A stretch of 64,000 bases of DNA, from positions 186,001 to 250,000 of the forward strand of contig JAIXMG010000032.1 in assembly GCA_025201345.1 (NCBI GenBank). The letters are read 5' to 3'. Below the pieces are notes generated by a model. It was not told the origin of the DNA, made no database searches, and saw nothing but the letters and a program-made list of their open reading frames with translations. The stretch's first letter is position 1. Each line of letters begins with the position of its first letter. Below are positions 1 to 12,444 of the stretch, piece by piece. The translations under genes were made by a program, and so were the position numbers. Origin of the DNA: Thamnidium elegans (taxonomy: Eukaryota > Mucoromycota > Mucoromycetes > Mucorales > Mucoraceae).

Positions 1-36
1 TTTTTTATCCTCGGAAAATATGCGTGAGTTATTTAC

Positions 37-110
37 CTGTGCTTCATCGACCATACAATATCTTCTTTTGATTGAAGGCCCGGCTTGATTCGCATATAGG
101 CGAAATTCAT
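37..110 (-). CDS. First exon of an unidentified gene running off the left edge
   Basis: On the minus strand an ATG at 110 opens 24 codons plus two bases, reading MNFAYMRIKPGLQSK and ending in VWSMKH, followed by a good donor (AG|GTAAATAA) at 36-35. The clean coding text ending exactly at a consensus donor suggests a genuine first exon whose continuation lies left of the window. No family can be recognised from so few residues. The call rests only on open frame, start and donor, so it could be chance. Confidence 0.4.
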
Positions 111-1288
111 TTTACATGATTATGTCGTTTAGAGTTTCTTAACACTAAGTGTTACAAATATGCTGTATTAACCGTACAGCAAATATTGGCATTTTCGCGT
201 AATATGCATGGTAGGACCGGTTTGTGTTCTGACGGTGCTGGAAAATGACATTTGTTCAAATTCTTTTTTTGAAGGCTAATTAATTTTCTTATGTATGTTG
301 GTTTAGTGATGTGGATATATAATTTAAATTAGATTACTTTTCCTCTTTATCTTTTAGTTGCGAAGGGCAATTTTTTATTATTATTATTATCTCTCTTGGA
401 GTATTTTTATTCGCTTCAATTAAATTAAATATTGTTTAACGTTTTTTTTTTGAGAAAATCCTGATACGCGTTCTATTTACACGATCAGAAAAAAAAGCGC
501 AACGCATTATTTTTTTCACGTACTTTTTATGCACGGCAGTTACTCTAAGAAGAGCAATAGTGGTTTGTGTAAACATAAGAAGAAGAAGAAGAAACAAAAA
601 GTACAAAAACAAAAGCAGAATAAACAAAGGAAAAAGAAATACATTAGCTGATATATTTATTATTCCAACTAGATTCAAAAGCTTCGAAAATGATAAGAAT
701 CAATTAGGCGGACAATACAATAAACTTATTTTGTACTTTGTCGATCATCTGTTTAATTGGATAAGTTATTGTCTTGGGTTTGCCAAGTGCGCCAAGCTTA
801 TTGTTTTTATATTTAAGGAACGAGGAAAGTGAACAAATGCTACGTTATCATAGTTACAAAAATACATATGCCCTTTTTCTTATCCAACTTTTTTACTTCT
901 AAAACCAATGCTCAGCCGTACTTGATCAAGCGTTCAATTCCTGTACCTTACAAACCCTCTTTTGTCTACCAACCTAAAGTTGAAATACATATGCCATACA
1001 TCCAATCAATACCCTTTCTCCAAAGATAATTTTTTTTTCATGACGCAACAAGTCTTTTAATTGGCTGAAAAAACTTTTTTTTTTTTTTTTTTCTCTTTTT
1101 GTATCAAATTCTTTTTTTTTTTCGTTACAAAAAGCAAAGTGGAAGGCTTATACAAAAACTCTTGCTTTTCCTTTTCTAATATTTCTACCCCTATCTCTCT
1201 CTCTGTAACTCCGTGCTGTGTTCCTAAAAAAAATAAAAAAGCTACATAAAACTTTCGCATAATATTATTAAAAAGTTGAAAATTCAAG
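111..1288. other. Intergenic region, AT-rich, with long T runs
   Basis: I see no convincing gene. Short open frames at 560-1029 on the plus strand have no recognisable composition or splice support. Homopolymer T runs (about 1073-1093 and 1111-1122) and CT-rich stretches near 1150-1205 lie just upstream of the transcription factor start and may belong to its promoter or 5' leader. Confidence 0.5.
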
Positions 1289-3164
1289 ATGGCACGTGTA
1301 CACATGTTCAAGTCTTCGTCCGATAAACAGAAGGATGTTGTTGTCGAAAGCCCACAAGACTTACCCGCTTCACCTTCTTTACTATTAAACAATACAATAG
1401 CAGAAGAACACTCGTTAGATGTTACAGCTCAGTCTCCTAAACAACAAATGTCGATTCTTAACCGCAATGAAAGTGCGGCATTAACAGCGGCATTATTACA
1501 AAAGGCTTCTACAAATATGGACGTAGTTGGTGCTGTTGCTGCTGCTTTATCTGTTAAACCAGGTAACTTAAAAAAACGGGACTATAAAGAGTATTTTTTT
1601 TTTTAATTTATTTTTTTTTGCATAAAAAATATAGACTCTTTAGAAATGTTGAGTGAAAGAACACAACAACAATTACTGACGACCTTACAACAACATCAGC
1701 AACAACAACAACAAACAAACCGAGACCAGGCACCAGAACCACAAGCAGACGCACAACCTACACCAAACCACATCACATTACCTTCATCACCTTCTATCCA
1801 TCATACCCCAGACAAGGAATTAATACATAAATCAAACCAGACTGATAAAAATGTTGCTACAGAATTTATGGATCAAGCAGCGGCCGCTACAGCGCTTCAA
1901 TTATTAGGTCTAGCCCAGCAAAACAATAAATCGCCGGAACAGGCCCGAGCGTCACCACCTGTATTAGATAGTAACGTGATGATGATCGCTAATTATCCTG
2001 GATTAAACGCCACGCAGCAGCAGCAAGCCATTGAATCGTCGTTGGAGGAAATGAACCAGAAGCGAGGGGCGTGGACACGAGAAGAAGACGATTTATTACT
2101 AGCTGGGATAAAGAAGTTTGGGTACGGCCGGTGGAAAGAGATTGCGAGTATTATACCGGGTCGAAAAGGCAAACAGTTAAAGCAGCGGTGGGACAACACA
2201 CTAGCGGCTAAATACGTCGACCAGGAATGGCTGCAGAATAAAATTCGAGACGAGATAGATGTGGATCGGATGAAGCGAGAGGATAGAAGTAGTACGGGTA
2301 GCAATACCAGTAGTTGTAATTTAAGACCGACACCAAGTATACATAACTCAATCGAACTGGCGGATTGGACGACGATTGCGCAAAAGATCTCGGAAAAGCT
2401 ACGAGAGGGCGATCAAGTAGCCATTGAGTCGTTAATATCGCAAGCTTTGTTAAGTACGATTAGTTCGGCTAGTAATAATACAAGTACAGCTACGTCTTTT
2501 AAATCGAATACACCGATACTTAATTTTAATGACCCATCTTCCATTGCATTATTTAATACGCAGCAGCAACAACAACAACAACAACAAGAAAATTCTACCG
2601 CAGGCGGTGAAGAAGCTACGTCTTCTTTATCTTCACATTCATACTTTATACCTAATCAACAACAGCAGTTACAACCCTCGTCTCCTAAAAAGAGAAGAAG
2701 ATCGGATCCTGCTCTCGCTGATACCCAAAGTGATGCCATGTCCATTTACGCTTCGGCAACACCAATCACTACAACTGTCAATAACCAAACACAGACATTT
2801 TATCCGTGCTTGTTTCCTGACTGCGGTAAAACGTTTGCGAGATTATATAATTTAAAGAGTCATTCAAGAACACATACAGATGATAGACCGTTTGTGTGTC
2901 AGGTGTGTCATATTGCGTTCAGTAGAAACCATGATTTGAAAAGACACAGTAAAATTCATGGAGGTGATAAGCCGTTTAGGTGTGCTGGATGCAGTAAAAC
3001 TTTCTCAAGGTAAATGATGAGTGTTCGTGTGCGTGTGCAAAAAAAAAAAAAAAAAAAAAAATTAACTTGTTATTTTCTTTTTATATAGGTTGGATGCTTT
3101 AAAAAGACATAAGAGTAACCAACGTAACAAAGCCACTTGTGTGAATGCTCCCATAATACAATAA
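1289..3164 (+). CDS. Myb/SANT plus C2H2 zinc-finger transcription factor
   Basis: Three exons (1289-1562, 1635-3009, 3089-3164) join in frame to about 574 residues. A single Myb/SANT repeat lies near residues 234-290 (GAWTREEDDLLLAGIKKFG, then GRWKEIA and LKQRWDN). Three C2H2-type fingers near 480-565 end the protein; the third is interrupted by the last intron and finishes with an H..C arrangement (LDALKRHKS...TC). Poly-Q tracts separate the blocks and a basic KKRRRS run precedes the fingers as a likely nuclear signal. It should bind DNA and regulate transcription; the target is unknown. Myb and C2H2 domains in one chain is an uncommon combination. The start ATG is the first in the open frame and follows a long T/C-rich leader. 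Confidence 0.8.
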
Positions 3165-3230
3165 ACTTTTTTTTTTTTTAATAAAGAAAATGGCGACATT
3201 TATTTAATAATTCATGTGAGTTTTTATTAT

Positions 3231-5713
3231 TTAATCAGTGGTTTCGTGCAACACTAAACGTTTTCCAACCTTCTTACGACGCGTTGTAGAACGTGGGGAT
3301 AAACTACTGGTGCTGGATTGATCAGATTCCATTGAACTAGGTTCTTTATACTCTCCGTTATCAAAGTAACTATATCCGTTGGGACTTTCTCGTTCTGCTT
3401 CTTCCATCTCAAGTACACGTTGACGTTGAGAGATACCAGTTGGGTATTTTTCTTTCATTAGCAAGACTTGAATATCAGTTAAATAAGTCTCGAGGGTGTT
3501 CAAAAATCGTTGGGTTTGACGATGTTTAGAAGAAGCTACAAACTAGAAAAAAAAAAGGAGTTAATAATCTTTCATGAGATTTTTTTTTTTTTTTGAACTC
3601 ACAGCTATGCCATCTTCCTTAATAATATAGCCAATACCAAAACCGTCAGAAACAGTAGGTCCAAATCCGAATAATCGTAAAGCCGGGTTTCCACAATTAG
3701 AAGTACTAATGACAGTATGATTTAAAATTTTCCAACCACGATCGGTAAAGAGTGTAGGCTTCTTTTTGTCTTTGTATAACCGATCCCACACACACTCCAA
3801 AGCGTACAAGTGACGATCCTGACCTAATCCCATTGAGCATTCTCGGGTCAGCTTGGTGTGATACTTCAGGGCACCGCGTAAGCTCTCTAACTTTTGGTGA
3901 CTGGTTGCGTTCTTGCTGTAGAACTCTTTTACAAATTGAAGTGAGGCGTCAGAGACACTACGTACTGCTTCGGTACGGCCGTGTAAGAAGGTCTTAGTCA
4001 TGGCAGGTTCGTACGTACACTCGCTTTTACCGTAAAGGCCGTAGTAAGCAGCTTGAAAGGCCATTTGGACAAAGGCATCGGGACTCATCTTCATATCAGT
4101 GATAAAGTATTTACCGTAATTATTAAACTCCAGTACTTTGACTTCGTTTTGCAAGATCAAATCGGATAATCTCGTTTCGGCAAATCGAATACCAAGTGAA
4201 AGCTTTTCGGTCATGGACCATTCGATCTTTCTGGGGTTGATGTCAATTTGAGGTTGTGTCTTGGGATGGTTTACGCCATTGGGCTTGTATGAATGGAAAA
4301 TAGATTTTGTTTGACTGTTGATTGTTTTTGCGAAGCGAAGAATGGTTTCAGTATAGATATCAGAGACATAACGAAGTACAGTGTGACCATCCACTCCTAA
4401 ATATTAGATTTTTATAAATATCACATTCTTTTTTTTTTTTTTTGGAATATGATTTTGTTTTATTTTACCTGTGTGTTCAAAATTGATACCTGCGCTTCCA
4501 TTTTTACAAACGATAATCTAGAAAAATAAAATTAAGATTAAAATTAAATTGCATAATAGTATATCCACTAGTTTACCTGAAGTTTATCATACCACCGATT
4601 AGTACAAGTGCCTACTTGCATACCATCCACCAACTTATAAGTACCACACAACATATTTGTACTCAACTGATTGGTATCAGCCGGTTCAACGTGATCGAGA
4701 CAGACAATGAACAGAGCAGAGTCAATGACCTTCAACGACTCACCGTTGATTTCATTTTCTTGTAATTCTTCACGTAAGCCAGCCCAATTCAATCTGTTTT
4801 CAGTGGTTAATACACCCATGGCGTTTTGTGAGATAACAGAAGCAGGTGTCTGTGAAGCATCTTTTACAATGGCACGTAAGTTTGCAGAGATGTCTTTTTC
4901 GTTCAAGATAACGTTGCCGTGTTCGCCCAAGACGTCGAAATGGTAGAATTGGGATTGGGCCATCACAACAATGTGTCTGGCTTCGTCAGAAGGGGCTATG
5001 TAGCAACCATCACGCGTGGCGACACGAGCAGTAGAAAACAAGCGGCCGAATTGAGACATACAGAGTGGCGTGCCACGAAATACATCAGGTTCGAGTTCTT
5101 TGGCTCGTAACGTCTCGATAAATGTCACGGTAGAGTAAATTAATGAAGAGGCTCGCACGATTTGGTCATTTCGCAACGGTGTTGGGTCATCTTCCAATAA
5201 GAAAAATGGGTTCAAGTTTAAGACCACAGGATCTGTATGTTGCAAATAAGAGTCGTACCTGTGGTACAAAAAAAAAGTTAATAAAGGGTTTTTTTTTTAT
5301 AGAGTGTGGGGTAAAAAAAAAAAAAAAAATTGTTTTGTTTTTTTTTTACCAAAATTCTTCAATGTATGAAGATTTATCGGTTGCATATGTGTTTAGCTTG
5401 GCTTGGAGCTCGGGACCTTCAGTTTTTAAGAACTCGGAAACAGCAATTTTGGTATCTTCATGTTCTTTTGATGACTTTTTTGTTTTTTTTTTTTAGTTTT
5501 TTATCGATTGGAGGGAAGAGGGGGATTTTTTTTTTTTACCTGCAACGGTTTAAGTACGGCAAGATATTTTTCAAGAGTAATTTGGAGTTCTGGAATAGGC
5601 AACTTGGGTAACTTACTTTGGAACTGAAAAGTCTTTCCACCGCTAGGATCGATTGGCAAATTGGATTTTTTAGGAGAAACGGGAGATGTTGGAGTGACAA
5701 TAGTCATATTCAT
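3231..5713 (-). CDS. Carnitine O-acetyltransferase (choline/carnitine acyltransferase family)
   Basis: Six exons (5713-5540, 5474-5350, 5258-4577, 4517-4469, 4396-3603, 3542-3231) give 711 residues, all phases agreeing. The family transfers acetyl groups between CoA and carnitine, moving acetyl units between compartments. The catalytic histidine is in INFEHTGVDGHT (about H342), split by an intron right after it. The carnitine-binding STS motif is HTVISTSNCGN (about 574-576), followed by the family hallmark LRLFGFGPTVSDGFGIGY. There is no mitochondrial presequence and the C-terminus (HETTD) is not a peroxisomal tripeptide, so I infer a cytosolic YAT2-like form. A Ser/Arg-rich C-terminal extension of about 70 residues is atypical. 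An ATG two codons downstream (5707) is an alternative start. Confidence 0.92.
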
Positions 5714-6985
5714 ATAATAAAATAAGATAGATAAAAAGATTAGAAAAAAGGATAAAAATAAAAAAATGTGAGAATTTATATACAAAGTTGACCCATTGAT
5801 TCTCCGCATTTAACCTGGAGAAAAAAACCTGTGATCATCATTATGCGTAACAAAAAAGACGTTGAAAATCATTTAATGAGAAAAGGAGAGAAGGGTTTAA
5901 GGCATCTGGTTTAATCTCCGGTTTATTGTAATACGAGAAAAAAAAACATTTTCTATTCAACTAACAAAAGATAGTTTTTGAATAAATAAAAAAAACTTTG
6001 CATAAAATAAAAAAGTTTTTTTATACTAGTAGTTTTGTTTGGTTGTATATTATCCCCCTTTTTTTTTCTTACGTTATAAAGATAGTATTAATAATAATCG
6101 ATCACATCAAAATGTGACATAGATTACCAAATAGAAAAAAAAAAAGGAATTAAGCTTTTTTTTTTAATAGTTCTCTCTCTTTATTTGGTCCACGTGAATT
6201 TCTCTCCCACTTACTAACTTTGAAGGCTTTGGAAAAACTTTCTTTCTATCTCTTTTTTTTAAAAAAAAAATATTTCTCACGGTGTCTCGTTTGATTCGTC
6301 CATTTTTTTTAATAATGTTGAATTATAAGCAATTTTCCTTACTCGTGAGAAAAAAAAAGAAGAAAAGAAATGGGAACCCAAACAATTTTAGTTTTTTTTA
6401 ATCGAGGGGAATCTCCCGTTTAACATACAATTCCTTTTTCTACGCAAGTATACGTCATTTATGTATAAAGAAAAAAACCTGGTTTAGACTCACATTGGTA
6501 AAACTATCAAAAAACGCGGGGACGTGTAGTACAATCGATATATGCCATCAGTTACACTTTATCACTGGTTTTGACATTATCTGTTAGCGGTAAACCAAAA
6601 AACTCCTCTCCCATTAAAACGTCGGGATGTTGGTTATTGTATACATAACTATATATATATATATAGCTTATATAAGTATGTGATCGAGAACGATCATACG
6701 GATTTTTGTTTTAATAAATTTATAAAACTCTGGTTGTTTAGAAATGAACCGTAACATTTCACTTTTTAATTGTTTTGAAAGTATAACTAATAGAAGTTTT
6801 TTTTTTGTATTCTACATGATTAAAGCAGTCAAGTGAAATAAAGTTTTTTTTTTCATTGATAAATGAGAGTATAATGAGGGTAGTTGATTTATCAAAGAAA
6901 AAAAAAAACTCCCTCCTAACAAAGAACCATAAACGTATATATAACCAACTTGATATATATTTTAAATTTGCATTTTTTTTTATCC
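5714..6985. other. Intergenic region without a recognisable gene
   Basis: No open frame here has coding character on either strand. It contains many T/A homopolymer runs, including a T8-A10 tract near 6256, an (AT)n run at about 6650-6668, and TATA-like sequence near 6650-6680. It separates two divergently transcribed genes and probably holds both promoters. Confidence 0.5.
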
Positions 6986-7734
6986 ATGATATTATTCAAG
7001 TTACTTCAATTCCTATCTCTCGTTCTATCCAGCATTCTTCTTGCAGTCGCTTTAGTCGGCTCTCGCGTTGCACGGCATAAGGAAATCTTTAACTCCTTTT
7101 TAGCCGATACCGGACAATTGGTGTCACAGTCACCTTTCAATTACGTACTCAATACAAGTACAACTAATGGATTTGATAATAGGTTTCAACATCATCATGT
7201 GTTGGCGGAGATTGGCACCATGATATCAAGTTATGATAATACAAGTATAGGTAACATATAAAAAAAATAATTCATTAATTGTATTTTACACTAAAACCAT
7301 ATTTTTATGTAGAGCATTTTAATATATTAAATTATAACCAAGGTATATGTTTGACGAGACCACCAGTTGCTAGTAGCACCCCGCCTAGTGTAAACCAGAC
7401 CTTTACTAAGGCAGTATCCCATGTCACTGTTTATGAGCCAGCTGTGACTCATACGGTCACCCTTGCTCCATTCACTGTGACTGAAACAGTGACGATCAAG
7501 ATACCGAGATTTATTGTTCGAAAGGTATGTGTTGAAACTTTACACGTAGCAACAAAGACTCTTTCCATAGCAACAAAGACTCTTTTCATACCAACAGAAA
7601 CTCGTCCCATAGCAACAGAAGTTCAACCTGCAGCAACTCACAAGGATATGTTTATAAAATTGCAAGTTAAGTTACCTGATTGGTTTTCGAAGGACGTTTA
7701 CCCAAAAGTAGTTGAATATATCAACATATTTTAA
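6986..7734 (+). CDS. Secreted Thr/Val-rich protein with degenerate 8-residue repeats
   Basis: Two exons (6986-7250, 7313-7734; G|AG joins in frame) give about 228 residues. The N-terminus MILFKLLQFLSLVLSSILLA is a strong signal peptide or anchor. The middle is rich in T and V (VTVYEPAVTHTVTLAPFTV). It is followed by a decayed repeat around 155-195 with the pattern (I/V)-A-T-K/E-T-L/R, seen as ATKTLSI, ATKTLFI, PTETRPI, ATEVQP. No known domain is recognised. Thr-rich secreted fungal proteins are often O-mannosylated wall or surface proteins, which is my inference. An upstream TTG-initiated extension is unlikely. A GTATGTG inside exon 2 looks like a donor but the frame stays open across it. Confidence 0.55.
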
Positions 7735-7952
7735 CAATAATAAAACGCGTTTTTTTTTTCTCAATGCAACCCAAGCTGTCCTTTTTTCCATGTTACGTTC
7801 AGTTGTACAGATATGTTTGATATAAAACTAAAATATATTACTTGACGGGTTCTGATTGTCAAATAAAAATATTAACTACATAGATCCGAGGCAAGAGATA
7901 CTCAATGGACTAATCATATCGGATAGGGATAGTATACAAGGTATTATCTACC

Positions 7953-7987
<35 letters not shown>

Positions 7988-8686
7988 CTGGTTAAACAAC
8001 CGTCCCAGATAAGTAAACGAGAATAAAAGTGATTAAAGCTCACCTATCAATATAAATTCAATTTAAGTTAATTCCTGCCAGACAATTGGTGTACCTGAGT
8101 TAAGTTGTCGGTATAATTGTAAGTTAGGTCCCTCCCCCTTCCTTCTTCGCTTCAAGGCTGGCAAGATTAATCGAATGTTTCTTCGTTACCAGCACTAATT
8201 ATCATGTTAACACGTCAACCAACCAGGTTTTTCGAAGATGCTGCTTGTGTATCTTTACATACACATATAGAAAGATACTTACTGGTGGTATGCATTGTAA
8301 AAAAAAAAAAAGATAAAATAAATACAGCTTAGGCTGATAAAATGGGTCGCTCACTTTTACTCATGTGATCTATTTAATCACTTGTCGTTCTACACTTTTT
8401 CATGCAAGAAGTTCAAAAAAATAAAATACGTCACACTTTTTTTTCCCCTAAACGTGTGCACAGAACGGTTCCTATTATGACGCTTTTTTTTATGTTGGAT
8501 GGATAATTGGTATACAGTGCTCTCAAGTGATGGGCAATTCGCTGTTTCCAATTCAAGTGATGGCGTGGTATGACAATTCATTTGTTTTTGTACGACATCA
8601 ATTGCAATTCCGGTTATTAAAGAAGAGAGATTATATTTTATATAGAATTAGAAAAAAAAAAAATGAATTTATGGTTATTATATTTT
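7735..8686. other. Intergenic region with a T31-class homopolymer
   Basis: I find no gene. A T run of about 31 bases sits at 7957-7987. The region lies between the 3' ends of two convergent genes (the secreted protein and the septin), so it should hold their 3' untranslated regions. Confidence 0.5.
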
Positions 8687-10352
8687 TTAATCAGCTAATT
8701 GAGCCTGTGCTAATCTAGCTTCCAAATTACGCAAAGCTTCTTCTTTGCTCATAAGTTCAGCTCTCTTTTCTTGAATTTCACGTTGGACCTTCAATTCAAT
8801 TTCACGAAGCTAGAAGGAAAAGTTAGCAAGTAATATTTTTTATTTTTAGGTCGTATAATATTTACCTTCTCTTCTTCCTTTCTCAATTGTTCTTCCTTCA
8901 ATCTAACACTTTGACTTGCCATATCTTCAGCATTCAAAGAAGCATCTTCTTGATCTCCACCATTCACAGTACGACTAAGCTTCTCAGTACGATAATTTTC
9001 ATAAAGGAAATCATGAGTAATTTCCTTAAGATCTTGTAAATGAGAGCTAATATATAATTTTTTAGCATTTCCATTATATAAAAAAGGAAATATAACATAT
9101 TTACCTCAATAAAGCAGATCTCAATCGACCAAAATCAGAATGTTTTGGGTTATCGACTTCGACAGCACCCCAAGGGTATTGACGGCCACGAACGGTACGA
9201 CCATTCACTGTGATTTCTTCTTCACTACCAATAATAGAAAAGGGTAAAAGTGCTCTTAACTCGCTATTTTCTTCAATGGTATCTTCCTCATCTTCTTCAA
9301 CATCATAAGGGAAATTGTAAATGGGAATATTATAATGTTCGATATCTTCCATAATCTGTTTTATAGTTAGTATGTATATGAATATTTATAAATTCGGTTA
9401 CTTACTCTTCTCTTGAAATCTTTGAGTTCTCCAGGAGTAAGTGAATCAGCACGACCAACAACAGGAATGACGTTAACACGAGGACTAAGTCTACGCATCA
9501 ATTCAATATCTATTTCACGAAGACTATGTACGCATATGTATATATTAGTATGATTTAATATGTATGTATATATTATACACATACGCATGACCAGTAGGAG
9601 AAATGAAATATAAAAGAGCATGAACACGGTTATCACGGAATCTAGGATTACGTTTAATTCTTGATTCTTCAGCAAGAATATCATCATATTGCTTTTCTAA
9701 GTAAGCTACAATTTCATGAAAGCTACATATAAAGATAAAAAATGTTAGCAAAAAAGGGATATTGTTATCACTATGGTGATGGATTTACCATGCTTCGTTA
9801 TCAATGTTATCACCAAAACCTGGTGTATCAACAATAGTTAAAGAAATTCTATGGAATTAAAAAAATATGGGTCAACAAACTCCTTTCTTTAACCCCTTTT
9901 TTTTTAACTCCTTATTTTTTTTTTTTTTTTTTTTACCTAACACCATCTTCATCCAATTCTATATAACACGGTTAGAAAAAATTAATTAAATTTTTTTATT
10001 TTTGGGGAAAAAAAAAACTTACCAACAGAGACAGGTTTAATATTAATTCCTTCTTCGTTATGTGCGTCTTCTGGGTTGTCAGATTCTTTCTTTGCAAGAA
10101 CATTGTCATCACAAAGAGTATTAACAAAAGTAGTACGTCCAGTACCAGAGGCACCTATTTTTTTTTAAATAAAATTTTTGTAAGTCATCATCTTCCATCA
10201 TCATCTTTTTACGGGCGCACTGTACCAACTACCATCAAGGTGAATTGAAAACCTTTCTTTACGTTCTTTCTACGTCCTCCAAGTCTCTATGATATAATGT
10301 TAGCTTCTTATATTAGTCTATTCTTCTTTCAGTTGCGCCTTACGTGTGCCAT
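8687..10352 (-). CDS. Septin GTPase, Cdc11/AspA-like
   Basis: Ten exons (10352-10344, 10286-10226, 10154-10023, 9958-9937, 9848-9789, 9722-9585, 9523-9406, 9355-9105, 9046-8866, 8809-8687) splice in perfect phase to 364 residues. Septins form hetero-oligomeric filaments at septa and branch sites. Visible are a polybasic region (GGRRKNVKKGF), P-loop GASGTGRTT (24-32), switch G3 DTPGFG (82-87), the G4 position as VGRADS, septin-unique text RGRQYPWG, and a Glu/Arg-rich C-terminal coiled coil (about 310-360). The P-loop has R in place of K and G4 has GRAD rather than AKAD, so nucleotide hydrolysis may be weak. Two exons are only 9 and 22 nt. Assignment to the Cdc11/AspA group is from overall likeness and less certain than septin itself. 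Confidence 0.93.
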
Positions 10353-11825
10353 TGTATTATATTAGTAGTTATTATTAAGTGAAAAAAAAAACAAAAAAAA
10401 AGTAAAAAGGAAAAAAAAGAGAGAATAAAAAAAAAGGGGGAAGGATAAGGGCGGGGTAAAAAGATCACTATAACAAAAAAAAAAATGGTTCTTATCCAAT
10501 AATACAGGTTTATTAAATATTACACGCGCAAGATTCCCTTTTCTTTTTCCTGTACACTTTGATTTACAACCAAATTTGATTTGATCTTTATGGTACATGT
10601 CTTTTTTTTTTTGTGTGAGTATCCTATTTATTTCTTAACTTATAATTGATACTTTCACTTTGATAAGTATATACTAATGATATATATTGCAAGTATTTCC
10701 ATACTGATTTTCTAGTTGTAAACAAGAATGATTAAAAAAAAACCTTTTATATCAAAACCACGAGAATATATTCTGACTCAGACAAGCTTCTTTTTTTTTT
10801 AGAGCTGTACTTTGGAGGGGCACGTACAGTATAACATTTTCGTTAGAAGCATGCTTAAATCAACACCGTAATCCGTATTTATTAGGAGTGAGGGCTGAAA
10901 ATCCCTTTTTTTTTTTAAAAAAAAAGGATAAAGACTGTATTGGGAACAAACAGTTGAAAACATCCTCCCTCCAACTAACTAACTAAATTACTGCGAACAT
11001 GACTCTTTTTTTTTTAAAAAAAAAAAAACGTCAAATAGTATTTTAATGTTACAACTCCTTATAAAAAAGGAGGTTATGATGTGCTCCCTCCAGACAATTT
11101 TTTTGTGTAAGGTTGTCATTCAAAGTGAATTTCCCCTCAGCCCATAATAAAACGTTCATTCTTAAGACACATTTTAAAAGAAACCTAGATCACGTCTCCC
11201 TCAAATAAACATTTTCATATAAGCTCACAGGATGCATTAAATGGTAAACAATTCATAATATATTGTTTGTTTACATGTATACCCTGATTGTAAAGCATAT
11301 TAAAACGAAAACCAATGTCTCTCTAGTAAAGAAACTTTTTGTTTTTTTTTTGGCCAAAATATCTTACTCCGTTAAAATCATGTGTGCCTCTTTTAATTTC
11401 TTTCAATAAAAATGGTTATAACTAATAGCTCTACTGAGATTAACTTTTTGTGACACTTGGAAAAAAGAATATTATGCATTGCAAATTTAACGTTGTGGTT
11501 TATGCTTTTGAACTAAAATAACCTTTGAATCATCTGGTAGTTATAATAGCATATTGTATTTTTTAAAGTATTATACTTTTCTTATTCGGTCTGAAACCCA
11601 CTAATATAGTTTCAGAGATCAAGGGCTTGCTTTATTAGAAAGATAAATTGATCCTATTGAGTAAGCTATACTTCACGGAGTCAGATCAGCCCGTTTATGC
11701 AGGCTATTATAGCGGAGACGACGCTCTCCCAAGGCAGACTTTCTTCTGTCAAAGTCCTCCTTCTATATTAACCCTAACGAAACTAATTAGTAGCGGTAGG
11801 TAGTTGACCAGTGTGCCCTGTCCAT
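10353..11825. other. Gene-poor stretch with T-run/A-run palindromes
   Basis: No supported coding sequence on either strand. Notable are tracts where a T run is followed directly by an A run (about 10908-10926 and 11006-11028). I see no tRNA, rRNA or transposon ends. Confidence 0.45.
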
Positions 11826-12444
11826 TCATAATAGCATTACTATCGAGTACAAAATCATACAATTTCGTTTCATTTTTTTTTTAATCATTTCGTCTACCAG
11901 CGTTTCAACTCTTTTGTCATCATGGTTCAAAAGGGAGGAACCAGAAATCCTTTTAAAAGCTATTGTAAATATACTGTTTGTTACATATTTGAAAATAAGC
12001 GCACTTACGGCTGAAATTGCTTTTGTATTTCTTGAATTTTAGTACTATTATCCGCAGTACTTATCGCTTCCGTAGTATCATGAAAATCGCGGTAATTATC
12101 TTCAGGTGTGTTTGATTCCTTCAGTTAAAAAGTAGTGAGTTAGTTTGAATATATAGATAAACAAAGCTTTAAACGCTCACTCTCTCTTTTATATTATCAA
12201 AGACATTACCTCTTACTTCCCTGATCACGTTGTTTATCTCCTCACGTAAACGAATATTGTTTGTTGATGAAGATCTGTAATTCCTATAACATACGTAGCT
12301 TTTATTAAAGCTGCTATCTGGTACCCTTCGATTCTATAAAGAAAAAGACTTAGTTTACTTAGACTATTATTATAAAACAAGTATTGGTTTACCTTATATT
12401 TCCTGGTACATGAAAAATGTTTAAGAAAAGAAGACTTTTCAAGT
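11826..12444 (-). CDS. Small multi-exon gene of unknown function (5' end unresolved)
   Basis: Four consecutive minus-strand segments fit together in phase with consensus splice sites: 12444-12393, 12333-12181 (51 codons), 12118-12009 (36 codons plus 2 nt) and 11949-11826 with a TGA stop. The product is about 145 residues so far, polar and Asn/Ser/Arg-rich (for example NNIRLREEINNVIREVRG, then NTPEDNYRDFHDTTEA). It ends in a basic segment and a short hydrophobic tail (CMILYSIVMLL) that could be a weak membrane anchor. No start codon was found; a further 5' exon must lie above 12444. Each exon is too short to show as a long open frame, so the gene is easy to miss. Family not recognised. Confidence 0.5.

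Noticed and set aside
1057..1392. Overlapping plus and minus frames upstream of the transcription factor
   Set aside because: They translate T and A homopolymers into poly-Phe and poly-Lys; the minus frame also overlaps the true first exon.
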